From Culturomica massiliensis (GTDB lineage Bacteria; Bacteroidota; Bacteroidia; Bacteroidales; Marinifilaceae), in assembly GCF_900091655.1 (NCBI RefSeq), contig NZ_LT594621.1, positions 1,860,001 through 1,924,000 on the forward strand: a DNA stretch of 64,000 nucleotides, written 5' to 3'. Below, one piece after another: positions 52,190-62,470 of the stretch. Position numbers and translations under genes: made by a program. Within the stretch, counting starts at the first letter, position 1; each line of letters starts with the position of its first letter. Under the pieces are notes generated by a model. The model had not been told where the DNA came from. It saw nothing but the letters and a program-made list of their open reading frames with translations, and ran no database searches.

Positions 52190-54565
52190 TTACCCATTTT
52201 TCAGAGAATTCACAGGATTTGCCGTAGCAGCTTTCCAAGTCAGCATACTTACACAGAGCAAGGCTATAACGAACATCAATATAAAAGCCCCAGCAAATAC
52301 CCACCAGCTTAATTCCGTTTTATAGGCGAAATCCGATAACCAGCGCAAAACCACAAAATAGGCCACCGGACATACCAAAACGAAACCGGCCAGCAAACGA
52401 ATCAGGAAATTACGGTTCAGCAACCCCATAATCTGGAATTCGGTAGCTCCCATTACTCTGCGTAAACCGATGCTTTTCGTTTTCTGTTCGATAAAAAATA
52501 CCACAAAAGCCAGCAATCCCAGACAGGCGATGACAACCGACAAAACCGAAAAGAAGAGCAACTTCAAAGCAAAAACATCTTCCGAACCGTAAAGCCGGGC
52601 GTAATCGTCCTCCATAAAACTATACTGATACAAAGTTCCCGGGTAAAACTCCCGATAACAACTCTCAATATACTGCAGGGCTTTTTCCCGGTTTTCAGGC
52701 GCAATGCGGATGTAAACATCGATTTGACTATTAAAACCGCCTAGCAAACCCAGGTACATCGGACTAACCGGTTCATGCATCGACCTGAAATTGAAATCTT
52801 TTACCACGCCGATCCGGTTACCTCCCAAATAATTCTGCCCAGGAGCTAAGGATGCGATTTCCTTCGCCATCCGCTGATTGATAATAAATTTTTGATTGAT
52901 GCTCCAACCGATGTCTTTTATCACTTGGTCTGCCTCATGAAAACCTTCTCCTTCCAGGATTTTCAAACCCATTAAATCCAGAAAGGGAACATCTACCCAG
53001 GTAACATACGCGGCTCCTTTATTATCCCAACCGCTCACATCCAGGTGAAAACCCCTTTCCCGGATGTTGTAAATCGGATCTTTGGAAGCTCCTACTTTCA
53101 GTACCGCCGGATTTTGCAATAAAGCCGTTCTAAAACCGGGATATTTACTATACAAAACCTGTTCCCGGTTCCCATGCACCACGACAATATTCTTCCGGTC
53201 ATATCCGGTGTCGAAATGCTTCATGTAATTTACCTGTTTATAGATAAAAAGTGTGGATATGATCAATCCCATCGAAACGGCAAACTGTAGAATCATCAAT
53301 CCGCTTTTAAACCGCTGCAAAGCCAGGCTTTCGTTTCTCTGCGAATTCATCGTGTCGAATCGGTTCAACCGAGTGAGATAAAAGGCCGGAAATATACCGG
53401 ATAACAAACCGCAAAGTAAAGGCACGGCTACCCACAATACCAGAGCAGACCAAAAGGTGAGTTGAGACATATCCCCCAGACCGATCCACTGTTGCAGGAA
53501 AAAGGCCAGTCCCTGGGCTAGCGCCCAAGCCGCGCCCATCGCTATAAAACAGGTAAAAACCGAATCGAATACAAGGAAGGCTATCAGGGAGGTCCGCCCG
53601 GCACCCAATATCCGTTTCATCCCGATCGTACGGGATTTTTCAGCTACTTTAGCCGTAGCGATATTGACATAATTGATAATACTTATTCCCAGGACCAGGA
53701 TGGTAAGCATCATCAAAATACGGAGGTCGTTATAATTGCCGTGATCAGCAAATCCCAAAACTTCGTTATCGAAATAAATATCCGTGTAGTTGCGTATCAA
53801 ATCCTGGTTTACGGACTGCGAAATCTGATCCTCTTTATAACCGATTTCTTTCAATTTAGCGGCATATAGCTGCTTGAATTTCCCGGTAAATTGTATTCTG
53901 TCGGTACCGGGTTTTAACCGGAGGTAGGTTTCGAAATTTGCGAAATCCCACTCTTCCGTCATCTTACTCCCAAACAAACGATTGGCCGTTTCCAGCATTC
54001 CCAGAATCCGGGGGCTTCGGATTCCCGGATTTTTTATGTCTTTAAATAAAGCTTGTACGGTCAAAGGAATGTTATGCCGGAGGATTAAAGTTTTTCCGAT
54101 AGGATCGGACTCGCCGAACAACTGTTTTGCCGCCGATTCACTCAGCAGAACTCCGTCGGGACGGTAAGTGGAATCTCCCCGGACCATGCGGAGGGAAAAA
54201 AAGGAAGCATAAGTGGAATCGACCAGAAAAACTTTTTCCCGGATAAACACTTCCTCCGTCTCCTGTTGAGCCGGCACATGTACCGCGGCATTGTTATCCA
54301 GAAAAATCCGGCAGTATTGTTCCACTTCCGGCATAACGTCGCCCAACCAAGGAGCGTATGCTCCTCCAGTCAGCCCCCAGGACATCTCCACCCGCACGAT
54401 ATCTTTCCGATGCTCCACATCTGCATCATGATTCCATTCGCCGATTAGATGAGTATACATGACGATGACAGCCGTAAAGGCCAGAATCAAACCGGCGACG
54501 TTCACGATAAAAGTAAAAGGCCGGTTCCGTTTTTCCCAAATGAGTTCTTTCAAAGATGTCCACAT
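52190..54565 (-). CDS. FtsX/MacB-type ABC transporter permease
   Basis: 791 residues. One N-terminal membrane helix (TFIVNVAGLILAFTAVIVMY), a large periplasmic MacB-like domain, three helices around 285-400, a second periplasmic domain, and three C-terminal helices ending in CVSMLTWKAATANPVNSLKNG. This double-permease form is common in Bacteroidetes and usually acts with an ATPase, which is not next to it here. Likely substrates are lipoproteins, peptides or antimicrobials. Confidence 0.9.
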   Translation of the reverse strand: MWTSLKELIWEKRNRPFTFIVNVAGLILAFTAVIVMYTHLIGEWNHDADVEHRKDIVRVEMSWGLTGGAYAPWLGDVMPEVEQYCRIFLDNNAAVHVPAQQETEEVFIREKVFLVDSTYASFFSLRMVRGDSTYRPDGVLLSESAAKQLFGESDPIGKTLILRHNIPLTVQALFKDIKNPGIRSPRILGMLETANRLFGSKMTEEWDFANFETYLRLKPGTDRIQFTGKFKQLYAAKLKEIGYKEDQISQSVNQDLIRNYTDIYFDNEVLGFADHGNYNDLRILMMLTILVLGISIINYVNIATAKVAEKSRTIGMKRILGAGRTSLIAFLVFDSVFTCFIAMGAAWALAQGLAFFLQQWIGLGDMSQLTFWSALVLWVAVPLLCGLLSGIFPAFYLTRLNRFDTMNSQRNESLALQRFKSGLMILQFAVSMGLIISTLFIYKQVNYMKHFDTGYDRKNIVVVHGNREQVLYSKYPGFRTALLQNPAVLKVGASKDPIYNIRERGFHLDVSGWDNKGAAYVTWVDVPFLDLMGLKILEGEGFHEADQVIKDIGWSINQKFIINQRMAKEIASLAPGQNYLGGNRIGVVKDFNFRSMHEPVSPMYLGLLGGFNSQIDVYIRIAPENREKALQYIESCYREFYPGTLYQYSFMEDDYARLYGSEDVFALKLLFFSVLSVVIACLGLLAFVVFFIEQKTKSIGLRRVMGATEFQIMGLLNRNFLIRLLAGFVLVCPVAYFVVLRWLSDFAYKTELSWWVFAGAFILMFVIALLCVSMLTWKAATANPVNSLKNG

Positions 54566-54594
54566 AACAAAAAAAATTAAGTTTTCTCTAAGTG

Positions 54595-54816
54595 CTATTC
54601 CGTTCTCAGCGAATCGACCGGATTGGCCGTGGCAGCTTTCCAGGTGAGAACGCTCACGCTCAAGACGGCAATGATGAGCATAATCACAAACGCCAGAGCA
54701 TAAGTGAACAATATAATCAAAGCTGTAAAAGCCAAAGACATTCCGATATTATTTACAATAAAAGAAAACGGTTTATTTCGTTTCAACCGGATAAATTCCC
54801 TGACTTGAAGCCACAT
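54595..54816 (-). pseudogene. internally deleted FtsX-type permease (first and last helices only)
   Basis: 73 residues: the first ~39 (MWLQVREFIRLKRNKPFSF, IGMSLAFTALIILFTY) match the permease N-terminus; the last ~34 (IAVLSVSVLTWKAATANPVD, SLRTE) match its C-terminus. About 700 residues between are missing but the frame is kept. It is 29 bases upstream of the full permease and differs from it, so it is the remnant of a tandem paralogue. It might still yield a two-helix protein. Confidence 0.85.
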
Positions 54817-55060
54817 ATATTTTAAAGATTAAAATTCAATTATATACATCAAAATACATACCACTCAATACAACAACCTGATTATTAGAGATTTAAATGT
54901 ATTTAAAATTTACATTTACGTAAAAGAATTAGACAAACGTGTCTAAAAAAATGACATACCGGGAAAGATGCACTGTGTAATTTCAGCCACAACTCATACA
55001 ATTATGATTTACGGTCTTTTTTGCAAGAAAAGCGTATAAGTCAATTTAAAATAAAAAAGA

Positions 55061-57310
55061 TTAACCGTGAATAAGCCGGTAAATATTACTGTCTTCTCCG
55101 ACGATCCATACCAGATCTCCTTCTTCCAATACAGTATCGGCTGTCGGATCATGCAAAGAGGTATCCCCACGTTCCAAACCGACGATAAGACAACGATATT
55201 GTTCACGAATACCGGACTCCTCAATGGTTTTTCCGGAAAATACCGATTCGGCATCTATAATAAACTGCCGTAAGTTTACAGCACTTTGACTCAAATCACA
55301 ATCTTCCTCCGGAATAACCTGCTGTTCCAAATATTCTCCGAATTTCAACAATTGCTCATCACTTCCGATTATCTGAATCCGATCCCGCGGAAAGATACGT
55401 TCTTTTCCTCCCGGAATATTCAAACAATAATTACCCCGGAAAAGAGCAACAACCTGCACTCCGAAACGGGTTTTCAACCTCAAATCCGCCAAAGTTCTTC
55501 CCGCCCATTTCGATTCCTGGGGAACGATAAAATCGGCCATATGCAAATCGCGGGACAACAGATTTCCGGCAAATCGGGGCACGGCTTTACCTGACGGCCG
55601 GGCACTGATATCCCGAATGTTCAGATTACGCAAAAACCGGCGTTCAATCAATATCGACTGTTTTTTCAGATAACGGGAATAGATCATTCCGGCAACAGCC
55701 ATTCCGGCTATCCCGATCAACAAACCCACCGATATTTTAAACAAAGCCGAAACGACAAACATAACGAAAAACATCGCCAATACAAACCGGAATACGATCA
55801 ACGACACTAAATATCCCCGGTTAAAACGACCGTCTTCCCACAATATCTGAAACTCCACCGAATGATTTTTTTTAGCGACAATCGCGCGTAAAAAAGGAGC
55901 CATACAAGCGATTATCAACACGGCACTCACTATATTCCCCCATATTCCCGGAATATGATTCCGGATAAAAGGCACTAATAAACTAAAGGCCAGAATCAAT
56001 TCCGCAATAATAATCACAGAATAAACGATCACGATCCTTCCCAAAGCCATCAGTAGTTTTTTCCAGTTACTTTCGTGATTCACTACCTGTGTACCGGATG
56101 TATAACGCTCCAATATCCTTTTCCATCTTTTGGGAAGTTTACGTTCGACATACGGATAAGCAGGTTCGGCCAACCGTATCATATAGGGTGTCAAAAAGGT
56201 CGTAATCACCGATACGGCCACAACAATCGGATATAAAAAACCATCGGTCACATGTAAAGCAATCCCTAAAGAAGCAATGATAAAAGCAAATTCTCCGATC
56301 TGTGAAAGGCAAAAACCGCATTGCATCGCCACTTTCAATGGCTGTCCGGATAAAACCACCCCAAAAGTTCCCAAAACAGACTGTCCGGTCAGAACAGTTA
56401 AGGTGATCAATAAAATCGGACCGATATATTCCCAAATCATCCCGGGATCAATCAACATGCCCACCGAAACGAAAAAGATGGCTGCAAACAAATCTTTTAC
56501 CGGTCTCACCAAATGTTCGATTTTTTCGGCCTCCATCGTCTCCGCCAATATAGACCCCATGACAAAAGCCCCCAAAGCAGAAGAAAAACCCACATAGGTC
56601 GCAATCACCACCATCAACAGACACATTCCCAAAACCACGATCAACAACATCTCGTCATTCATCAGCAATTTCGTTTTCCGGAAAAAAGTCGGTATGATAT
56701 AAATGCCGATAATAAACCACAACATAAGGAAAAAAAACAATTTACCGATACTGTATATCATTTCCGTTCCTTCGAAATTATTTTTTACTGCCATCGTCGA
56801 TAACAACACCATCAATACAATCGCCAGTAAATCTTCAATGACCAATATTCCCAAAACCAAACCGGCAAACCGCTGTGTACGCAGTCCCATATCATTCAAC
56901 GCCTTATAAATAATAGACGTCGAAGACATCGCCAACATCCCTCCTAAAAAGATACAATCCATCCGTTTCCACCCCATAGACGAACCAACCAGCATTCCCA
57001 GCATGATCATCCCGACTATAATCGTCACTGCAGCAATCACAGCAGGTCCCCCCACCTTCATCAATTTTTTAAAGCTGAAGTCCAACCCGAGAGCAAACAA
57101 CAAAAAGACAACGCCGATATCCGCCCAGGTTTGAATATTTGCCGTATCTATCACTGTTGGTGTAAAAGAAATGTGAGGGCCGGCAATTACACCGGCAACA
57201 ATATATCCCAATACCAACGGTTGTTTCAACCGTTTGAAAATAAGGGTAACCACACCGGCCGCCACCAGTATCAAAGCAAGGTCACTAATTAAAGTAGGCA
57301 AGTGAGACAT
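55061..57310 (-). CDS. CPA2 (KefB-type) cation:proton antiporter with RCK domain
   Basis: 749 residues. About 12 helices in the first ~390 residues (ISDLALILVAAGVVTLIF at the start; GGMLAMSSTSIIYKAL as the ion-binding helix), extra helices at ~420-540, then TrkA-C domains at ~570-650 and ~660-749 (IFPRDRIQIIGSDEQLL, LEEGDLVWIVGE). It moves K+ or Na+ against protons and has nucleotide or ion gating. Divergent from the next antiporter gene with a 160-base gap. Confidence 0.9.
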   Translation of the reverse strand: MSHLPTLISDLALILVAAGVVTLIFKRLKQPLVLGYIVAGVIAGPHISFTPTVIDTANIQTWADIGVVFLLFALGLDFSFKKLMKVGGPAVIAAVTIIVGMIMLGMLVGSSMGWKRMDCIFLGGMLAMSSTSIIYKALNDMGLRTQRFAGLVLGILVIEDLLAIVLMVLLSTMAVKNNFEGTEMIYSIGKLFFFLMLWFIIGIYIIPTFFRKTKLLMNDEMLLIVVLGMCLLMVVIATYVGFSSALGAFVMGSILAETMEAEKIEHLVRPVKDLFAAIFFVSVGMLIDPGMIWEYIGPILLITLTVLTGQSVLGTFGVVLSGQPLKVAMQCGFCLSQIGEFAFIIASLGIALHVTDGFLYPIVVAVSVITTFLTPYMIRLAEPAYPYVERKLPKRWKRILERYTSGTQVVNHESNWKKLLMALGRIVIVYSVIIIAELILAFSLLVPFIRNHIPGIWGNIVSAVLIIACMAPFLRAIVAKKNHSVEFQILWEDGRFNRGYLVSLIVFRFVLAMFFVMFVVSALFKISVGLLIGIAGMAVAGMIYSRYLKKQSILIERRFLRNLNIRDISARPSGKAVPRFAGNLLSRDLHMADFIVPQESKWAGRTLADLRLKTRFGVQVVALFRGNYCLNIPGGKERIFPRDRIQIIGSDEQLLKFGEYLEQQVIPEEDCDLSQSAVNLRQFIIDAESVFSGKTIEESGIREQYRCLIVGLERGDTSLHDPTADTVLEEGDLVWIVGEDSNIYRLIHG

Positions 57311-57472
57311 ACGTCGTCAAATTGATCTACAAAAATAGATATTTCAATACAAACCGCTACCTCTTTTCAATTTTCTTTTTATCGAAAAACAAACATTTCG
57401 CAAAGTTTCCCCAACAGAAAAAAGACAAAACATTTTTTCTTTTTCATGCGTTTACACAAAAAAAACAATCGT

Positions 57473-58975
57473 ATGTCATTCACTACCGGAAATATATTAC
57501 TTATCGGTTCCACCCTCCTTTTTGTAAGCCTGATTGTCGGCCGTACCGGATATAAACTGGGCGTTCCGGTATTGCTCCTTTTCCTGGTTGTCGGCATGAT
57601 CTTTGGAAGCGACGGTATAGGCATCCAATTTCACAATGCCTCGGAAGCCCAATTCATCGGCACTTTAGCTCTGTGTATTATTCTGTTTTCGGGCGGCATG
57701 GATACCAAGATCAACGATATCCGTCCAATTATACCTCAAGGTATTATACTGGCCACCCTGGGTGTACTATTTACCATGTTGTTTACCGGATATTTTATAT
57801 ATTGGCTGGTCGGATACTTCTATCCCAATCTTATCACGCCTTTAGCCGGCTGTCTGTTACTGGCAGCCGTCATGTCTTCCACCGACTCGGCCTCCGTTTT
57901 CAATATTCTGCGTTCCAAAGGCCTTCACCTGAAACAAAACATGCGCCCTCTGCTCGAGCTCGAAAGCGGAAGTAACGATCCGATGGCTTATATGCTCACC
58001 ATACTCCTCTTACAGGTACTGCAATCGGGTGAAATGAGCTGGAATTATATCTTTCTCTCTCTATTTTTACAATTCAGTATCGGAATCGCCACCGGTTACC
58101 TGCTCGGACGTCTGGCCATATACATCATCAATCACATCTGCCTGACAAACAATTCCCTCTATCAAATCATATTACTGATATTCGTATTCTTTACATTCTC
58201 CATCACCGATCTCCTGAAAGGCAATGGCTATCTGGCCGTTTACATCACCGGCCTGATCGTCGGAAATCATCAGATTGTTTACAAAAGAAATATCAGTAAC
58301 TTTTTCGACAGTATCGCCTGGTTATTCCAGATCATTATGTTCCTGGCACTAGGCCTACTGGTAAACCCGGCAGAACTATGGGGGATAGCTCCTATCGGTC
58401 TGCTGATCGGAGGTTTTCTGATATTCATCGCCCGGCCGCTTGCCGTCTTTCTGTGTTTACTCCCTTTCCGGAAAATGACATGGCAAGGACGTTTATTTAC
58501 CTCCTGGATCGGTTTACGGGGAGCCGTACCTATCATTTTTGCAACTTATCCGCTTTTGGCCGACATACCGGGTGCCCGACAAATATTCAATATCGTATTC
58601 TTCATTACCATTCTTTCCCTGTTACTACAAGGTACGACAGTATCTATCTCGGCAAAACTACTCGGTTTATCACAGCCGGTAAAGAACCTGCCGGACGAAT
58701 TCAATATGGCTCTCGCTGAAAACATCAAATCGGTCATTGCAGAAGTTACCGTTATGCCGGACCTGTTAATCGACGGCGACCACCTCCATAAACTGCACCT
58801 TCCCCCCAATACACTCGTCATTATGATCAAACGATACGACAGCTATTTTGTTCCCAACGGTTCCACCCGGCTTCTTGCCGGAGACAAGCTCCTGCTCCTT
58901 TCCGACAATGAGGAGGATTTACAACATACCCTTGCCGATCTCGGTATAGAAGAATACACCATCCGAAGAAACTAA
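57473..58975 (+). CDS. CPA1 (NhaP2/CvrA-type) potassium:proton antiporter
   Basis: 500 residues from the ATG at 57473; the upstream frame is basic and unlikely. Twelve or so helices, the SSTDSASVFNIL ion site and LELESGSNDPMAYML motif, then a C-terminal TrkA-C-like domain (VTVMPDLLIDGDHLHKLHLP, NGSTRLLAGDKLLLLS). It expels K+ (or Na+) in exchange for protons. Paired head-to-head with the KefB-type antiporter, so both may respond to the same ionic stress. Confidence 0.9.
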   Translation: MSFTTGNILLIGSTLLFVSLIVGRTGYKLGVPVLLLFLVVGMIFGSDGIGIQFHNASEAQFIGTLALCIILFSGGMDTKINDIRPIIPQGIILATLGVLFTMLFTGYFIYWLVGYFYPNLITPLAGCLLLAAVMSSTDSASVFNILRSKGLHLKQNMRPLLELESGSNDPMAYMLTILLLQVLQSGEMSWNYIFLSLFLQFSIGIATGYLLGRLAIYIINHICLTNNSLYQIILLIFVFFTFSITDLLKGNGYLAVYITGLIVGNHQIVYKRNISNFFDSIAWLFQIIMFLALGLLVNPAELWGIAPIGLLIGGFLIFIARPLAVFLCLLPFRKMTWQGRLFTSWIGLRGAVPIIFATYPLLADIPGARQIFNIVFFITILSLLLQGTTVSISAKLLGLSQPVKNLPDEFNMALAENIKSVIAEVTVMPDLLIDGDHLHKLHLPPNTLVIMIKRYDSYFVPNGSTRLLAGDKLLLLSDNEEDLQHTLADLGIEEYTIRRN

Positions 58976-59039
58976 AGGGAAAGGGAAATGGAAAAACTTA
59001 TAAACTCAACCCAAAATCTGCCACCTGCCCTTCTCAAAA

Positions 59040-59090
59040 CAATCGTAAATCAACAATCGTAAATCAACAATCCAAAATCATAAATCAATA
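59040..59090. repeat. short AATCGTAAATCAACA-type repeats
   Basis: AATCGTAAATCAACAATC is repeated, followed by a CAAAATCATAAATCAATA stretch. These resemble the AATCGTAAATC segment inside the 150-bp array, suggesting a dispersed intergenic element. Similar AT-rich wording occurs near 44700. Confidence 0.5.
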
Positions 59091-59091
59091 C

Positions 59092-60105
59092 TTATTCCGG
59101 ATCTCCTTTTTTCTGAAAAGTAGCAGGAAAATCCACCGGATTGACAACACCGTCTTTTTGACGGATCCAGGTCTTAAACTCCCGGGCTCCTTCTTTCAAT
59201 TCGATCACCCGGGCACCGTTCTGAATATTATTGTATACCGTATTCCCTCCGGTATAACGCCCGTAAGCCAACAAAATATCTCTCCAATACACCACATAAT
59301 CATTATCATGATCATGTCCGGCAAAAACACCCATTATATCCCCGCTTTGCTTCATCGCGGCAAACATACCGGTATTCAGCTGCGGAACACAGGCAGGCTC
59401 CATCCGGGCACCGATCAGGATCGCTCCTTCTGCCGCAGCCGCCCGGCTGTATTCCGGCAATGGGATATGAAAAAAAGCCAGCGAAGGCAAAGGCTTTCCT
59501 CCGTTTACTTTTGTATAAGCCGTACTATTCTTCAAATACCAATCGACTTGATCAAACTTCAGAAAATCATAACCGCCGACTCCCTTCACCGAAGAATAAG
59601 AATGAGAATCCAAACAATACAGAATCAAAGCATCCCGACTCCCGTCAGCAGATTTCACCGGAAGAATATAATTGCTCACTCCGCTCAAACCCTCCGTCTG
59701 TTCCGTCAAATTAAAAGGTACAGATTGTATCACCTGCAATAACTCCTGACGATCCATCCCCTGCTCGTCATCATGATTTCCATAGACGACTCCGAAAGGT
59801 ATTTTACGTTCCACCACCACATTCAACACCGTCTTCATACCTTCTGACGCCGGTTTTCCATAAATCACATCTCCGGTGAAAATCACCAGATCCGGTTTTT
59901 CGATATCCAATACCTGCCTCATCCGTTCCAACGCAATATCGGAATTTGAATTACCGTATTTGAAATGTACGTCTGTAAATTGTACAATTTTAAACGTTCC
60001 ATCCGGATTGAATTTCAGCACAGTTTTTTGTGCCTCCGTCGATACGACGACCGTTCCAAACAATAACACCAGAATAAATTTATTTATTATACGTATAAAT
60101 GCCAT
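59092..60105 (-). CDS. secreted metallophosphoesterase
   Basis: 337 residues with signal peptide (ILVLLFGTVVVSTEAQ). Calcineurin-like motifs in order: FTDVHF, VIFTGDVIYG, GNHDDEQG, the C-terminal FFHIPL and GVFAGHDHDND. It resembles the Dcr2-like group with a single phosphatase domain. Periplasmic or surface enzyme cleaving phosphate esters; substrate unknown. No operon partner. Confidence 0.9.
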   Translation of the reverse strand: MAFIRIINKFILVLLFGTVVVSTEAQKTVLKFNPDGTFKIVQFTDVHFKYGNSNSDIALERMRQVLDIEKPDLVIFTGDVIYGKPASEGMKTVLNVVVERKIPFGVVYGNHDDEQGMDRQELLQVIQSVPFNLTEQTEGLSGVSNYILPVKSADGSRDALILYCLDSHSYSSVKGVGGYDFLKFDQVDWYLKNSTAYTKVNGGKPLPSLAFFHIPLPEYSRAAAAEGAILIGARMEPACVPQLNTGMFAAMKQSGDIMGVFAGHDHDNDYVVYWRDILLAYGRYTGGNTVYNNIQNGARVIELKEGAREFKTWIRQKDGVVNPVDFPATFQKKGDPE

Positions 60106-60282
60106 ACTCGTCCAATGTCAAAAATTAGTCTCCTTTTCATTCGGCAGGTAAAATTAAATAAATTAAAACATTTTCAACCCGTTTTATCCGTAAAATCAGC
60201 TTCCGAAATCGGTTTTTTGGAGATATTTTTCCTCATCCTGTTGCCAAATTAAAATATTCCCATTATATTTGCACCCGCATTT

Positions 60283-60356
60283 CGGGATGTAGCTCAGCCC
60301 GGTAGAGTGCTCGTCTGGGGGGCGAGTGGTCGCAGGTTCAAATCCTGTCATCCCGA
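60283..60356 (+). tRNA. tRNA-Pro (anticodon GGG)
   Basis: 74 nt. The acceptor stem CGGGATG pairs with CATCCCG, discriminator A; D-arm GCTCAGCCCGGTAGAGT; anticodon stem CTCGT/GCGAG with the loop CTGGGGG giving GGG; T-arm with GGTTCAAATCC. No encoded CCA. A TATATTTG box lies ~20 bases upstream (60264-60271). Its 3' half is the left border of a decayed island. Confidence 0.95.
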
Positions 60357-60558
60357 CTACTGGAAATCAAGAGGTTAGACCAAAAGTCTGACCTCTTTTT
60401 TATTACAACGATTACATTTTGATTACACTTTTCGGGAAACTTAATCTAATCAGATAGCAATCGCAATACTAAATTCATTTGGTATTTATTCACATGAAAC
60501 CCCGGTTTTATGCAATTCAGGGGAATCTACACCTAACATGAATAAAGCATCAACAATC

Positions 60559-60723
60559 CTACAATAAATAATCCTGTACTTTATTCCAATCCGGGAATTT
60601 GTCTGAACCGAACAAAATTAATTCTCCCTCAAATTGCCCGGCACCATTATTTTCTCTGTCATCAATCAAATAATCTCCTCGATTCAAATTTTTATGATGA
60701 GTCAAAATTAAACGTTTGTATAT
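60559..60723 (-). pseudogene. C-terminal fragment of a 5'-nucleotidase (NT5C-like)
   Basis: 54 codons ending at a TAG at 60559. The frame reads KRLILTHHKNLNRGDYLIDD, then RENNGAGQFEGE and FGSDKFPDWNKVQDYLL. DYLIDD and the Gly-Glu-FG-FPDW order are the end of HAD-type 5'(3')-deoxyribonucleotidases as I recall them. A stop codon precedes it and the N-terminal 2/3 is missing. It lies inside the tRNA-bounded island. The remaining 60357-60558 and 60724-61020 hold no gene I can support. Confidence 0.7.
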
Positions 60724-61020
60724 CTATCGTCCTTTTCATCATTTGATAACATCACCACCTGTATATGATATCCTCTGTACTTACTTTTTATGAGTTATAA
60801 TATTTTCAATCTATCGAATCCGACAATCACCCCCTCATCACTTTTATTCTTCTATTGGTCTCTATAAGGAAAGATATTTATTGTAGAATAAAATACTTCG
60901 GGATGATGGTATAAATCCCTGTATCGTTTTATTTTCACTCCTTACTTTTCTTTTCAACAGGTATATACAAAAAAAGGGAACCACTAACAGCTCCCTCGAT
61001 ATCATTATTCCTTAGTTTTA

Positions 61021-61887
61021 TTAATTTGCTTCTTCACTGTCTAAATCAACATCTTCCACTTCTCCGCTTTGTAGCCCTAAAACGTCTTTTGCATTTAGGG
61101 GAGTTACGACAGATTTTCCGGTTTTCTTTTCTAATTCCAATCTGGCATTAAGGGCTATCGTTCCACCTTGTTTGGCTACGTCTATATGCCCATCAAAAGA
61201 TTCCGGGTTTTGTACCTCTGATATTTCCTTAGTAGAAAGTTCTGCGAGCATATTCAACACCAACTCTTTGTTAGTCATATTATCCCGTAGGTTCTCTTTC
61301 TTCAACCCCTTGAACTGTTTATATTCCTTAGCTGTCTTTCCCGCCCATGTCTTATAGATGATATCAGTTAATGTAGCAAACTGTACTCCCTCCTGTAATC
61401 CGTGACGTTTCCACTCATCTGTTAAATCTTTCCGGATTTCTATACTTTTGAGCCGTTGATTGATCCAATTGTCAGAATACCCCAACCGTTTATAGTCCAG
61501 CATTGCCTGTTCGATGGACAGTTCCGGGTCTTGCATTTGATCTAACCGTTCCTTAGCTACCTGTGCCATCCATAATTTGAAAGGTTCAGCTTTAGGAGAG
61601 GGTATTGACTGTATCAACCGGAATAACTGTTCAGTATCAGCAACATCTGTCTTGTAATACTTACCATCAGACGAGGGCATTTTCAGTTGTACGATTTCAG
61701 CGTACAACTGACTTCCCTCCTTTGTCAGCTTACGTTTTAGGTCACTCCAATATCGGCGTGGATTATCACTATCTGTCAATACCTCGATCACATCCACAAT
61801 AGAGAAAAACCATTCCTCTTTATCACTGTCCCATACTGTACGGACTTTCTTCTCCTCGAAGATTTTTATTGCATTCTGCTTTGTCAT
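61021..61887 (-). CDS. BRO-N domain protein (phage antirepressor-like)
   Basis: 288 residues. A BRO-N domain at the start (VRTVWDSDKEEWFFSIVDVI, then EVLTDSDNPRRYWSDLKRKL), followed by conserved TEQLFRLIQSIPSPKAEPFK and a helical C-terminus. It resembles a widespread Bacteroidetes family thought to regulate phage or stress genes; exact role unknown. It is the only intact gene of the small island between the tRNA and its copy, and the last ~15 residues are strongly acidic. Confidence 0.85.
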   Translation of the reverse strand: MTKQNAIKIFEEKKVRTVWDSDKEEWFFSIVDVIEVLTDSDNPRRYWSDLKRKLTKEGSQLYAEIVQLKMPSSDGKYYKTDVADTEQLFRLIQSIPSPKAEPFKLWMAQVAKERLDQMQDPELSIEQAMLDYKRLGYSDNWINQRLKSIEIRKDLTDEWKRHGLQEGVQFATLTDIIYKTWAGKTAKEYKQFKGLKKENLRDNMTNKELVLNMLAELSTKEISEVQNPESFDGHIDVAKQGGTIALNARLELEKKTGKSVVTPLNAKDVLGLQSGEVEDVDLDSEEAN

Positions 61888-62020
61888 ATCACCCGGCTTT
61901 TGATTGTTACAAATATACCTGTTAGGAATGAGTTATCCTAAATTTTACTCCTCGCTTGGCTTCTTATAGCCATTTAATTCTCATGTCTGAATGAGTTATC
62001 CGCACCACTATTTTGAATCC

Positions 62021-62463
62021 CTAATCTTTGTCGTAAGCATCGGGGGACTCTGTAAATTTCCAAGACAGGTATTTTTCAATCTTCTCTGTCAATTCTATCA
62101 TTAAATCTGATTGTCCCATATACTCAGCAAATTGAGAGAAAGCCTTTTGTAATCTATCTTGGATTCTTTATGATACTGATAATCTGTATCCAACAGTTTC
62201 TCTCTATACTTGAACAGTTGGTCTTTAATGAAGTTGGGAAGATTGATAATACTATTAGCGAGACACATACACCAATTTTCCAAATCTTTTACTGATTTAA
62301 TTTGTTCAAAAGTAACATCAAAGAGCTTATCAGATACCTTCCCTATATCCTCATAAGCACCAAACCATTCAGAAATGAATTGCCAAAATACCTGTCTGTT
62401 ATATAAATCCTCAGCCTTTAATTTCCCACACAACATACAGATATACAAATAAATACAATTCAT
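62021..62463 (-). pseudogene. frameshifted hypothetical protein
   Basis: The first frame (62463 to 62101) reads 120 residues and ends at WDNQI. At about 62150 another frame takes over without a stop and reads LQKAFSQFAEYMGQSDLMIE and LTEKIEKYLSWKFTESPDAY to a TAG at 62021. The second frame has better protein composition, which indicates a one-base frameshift in an originally ~147-residue helical protein. Family not recognised. It ends the island next to the tRNA copy. Confidence 0.65.
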
Positions 62464-62470
62464 ATTTCAA

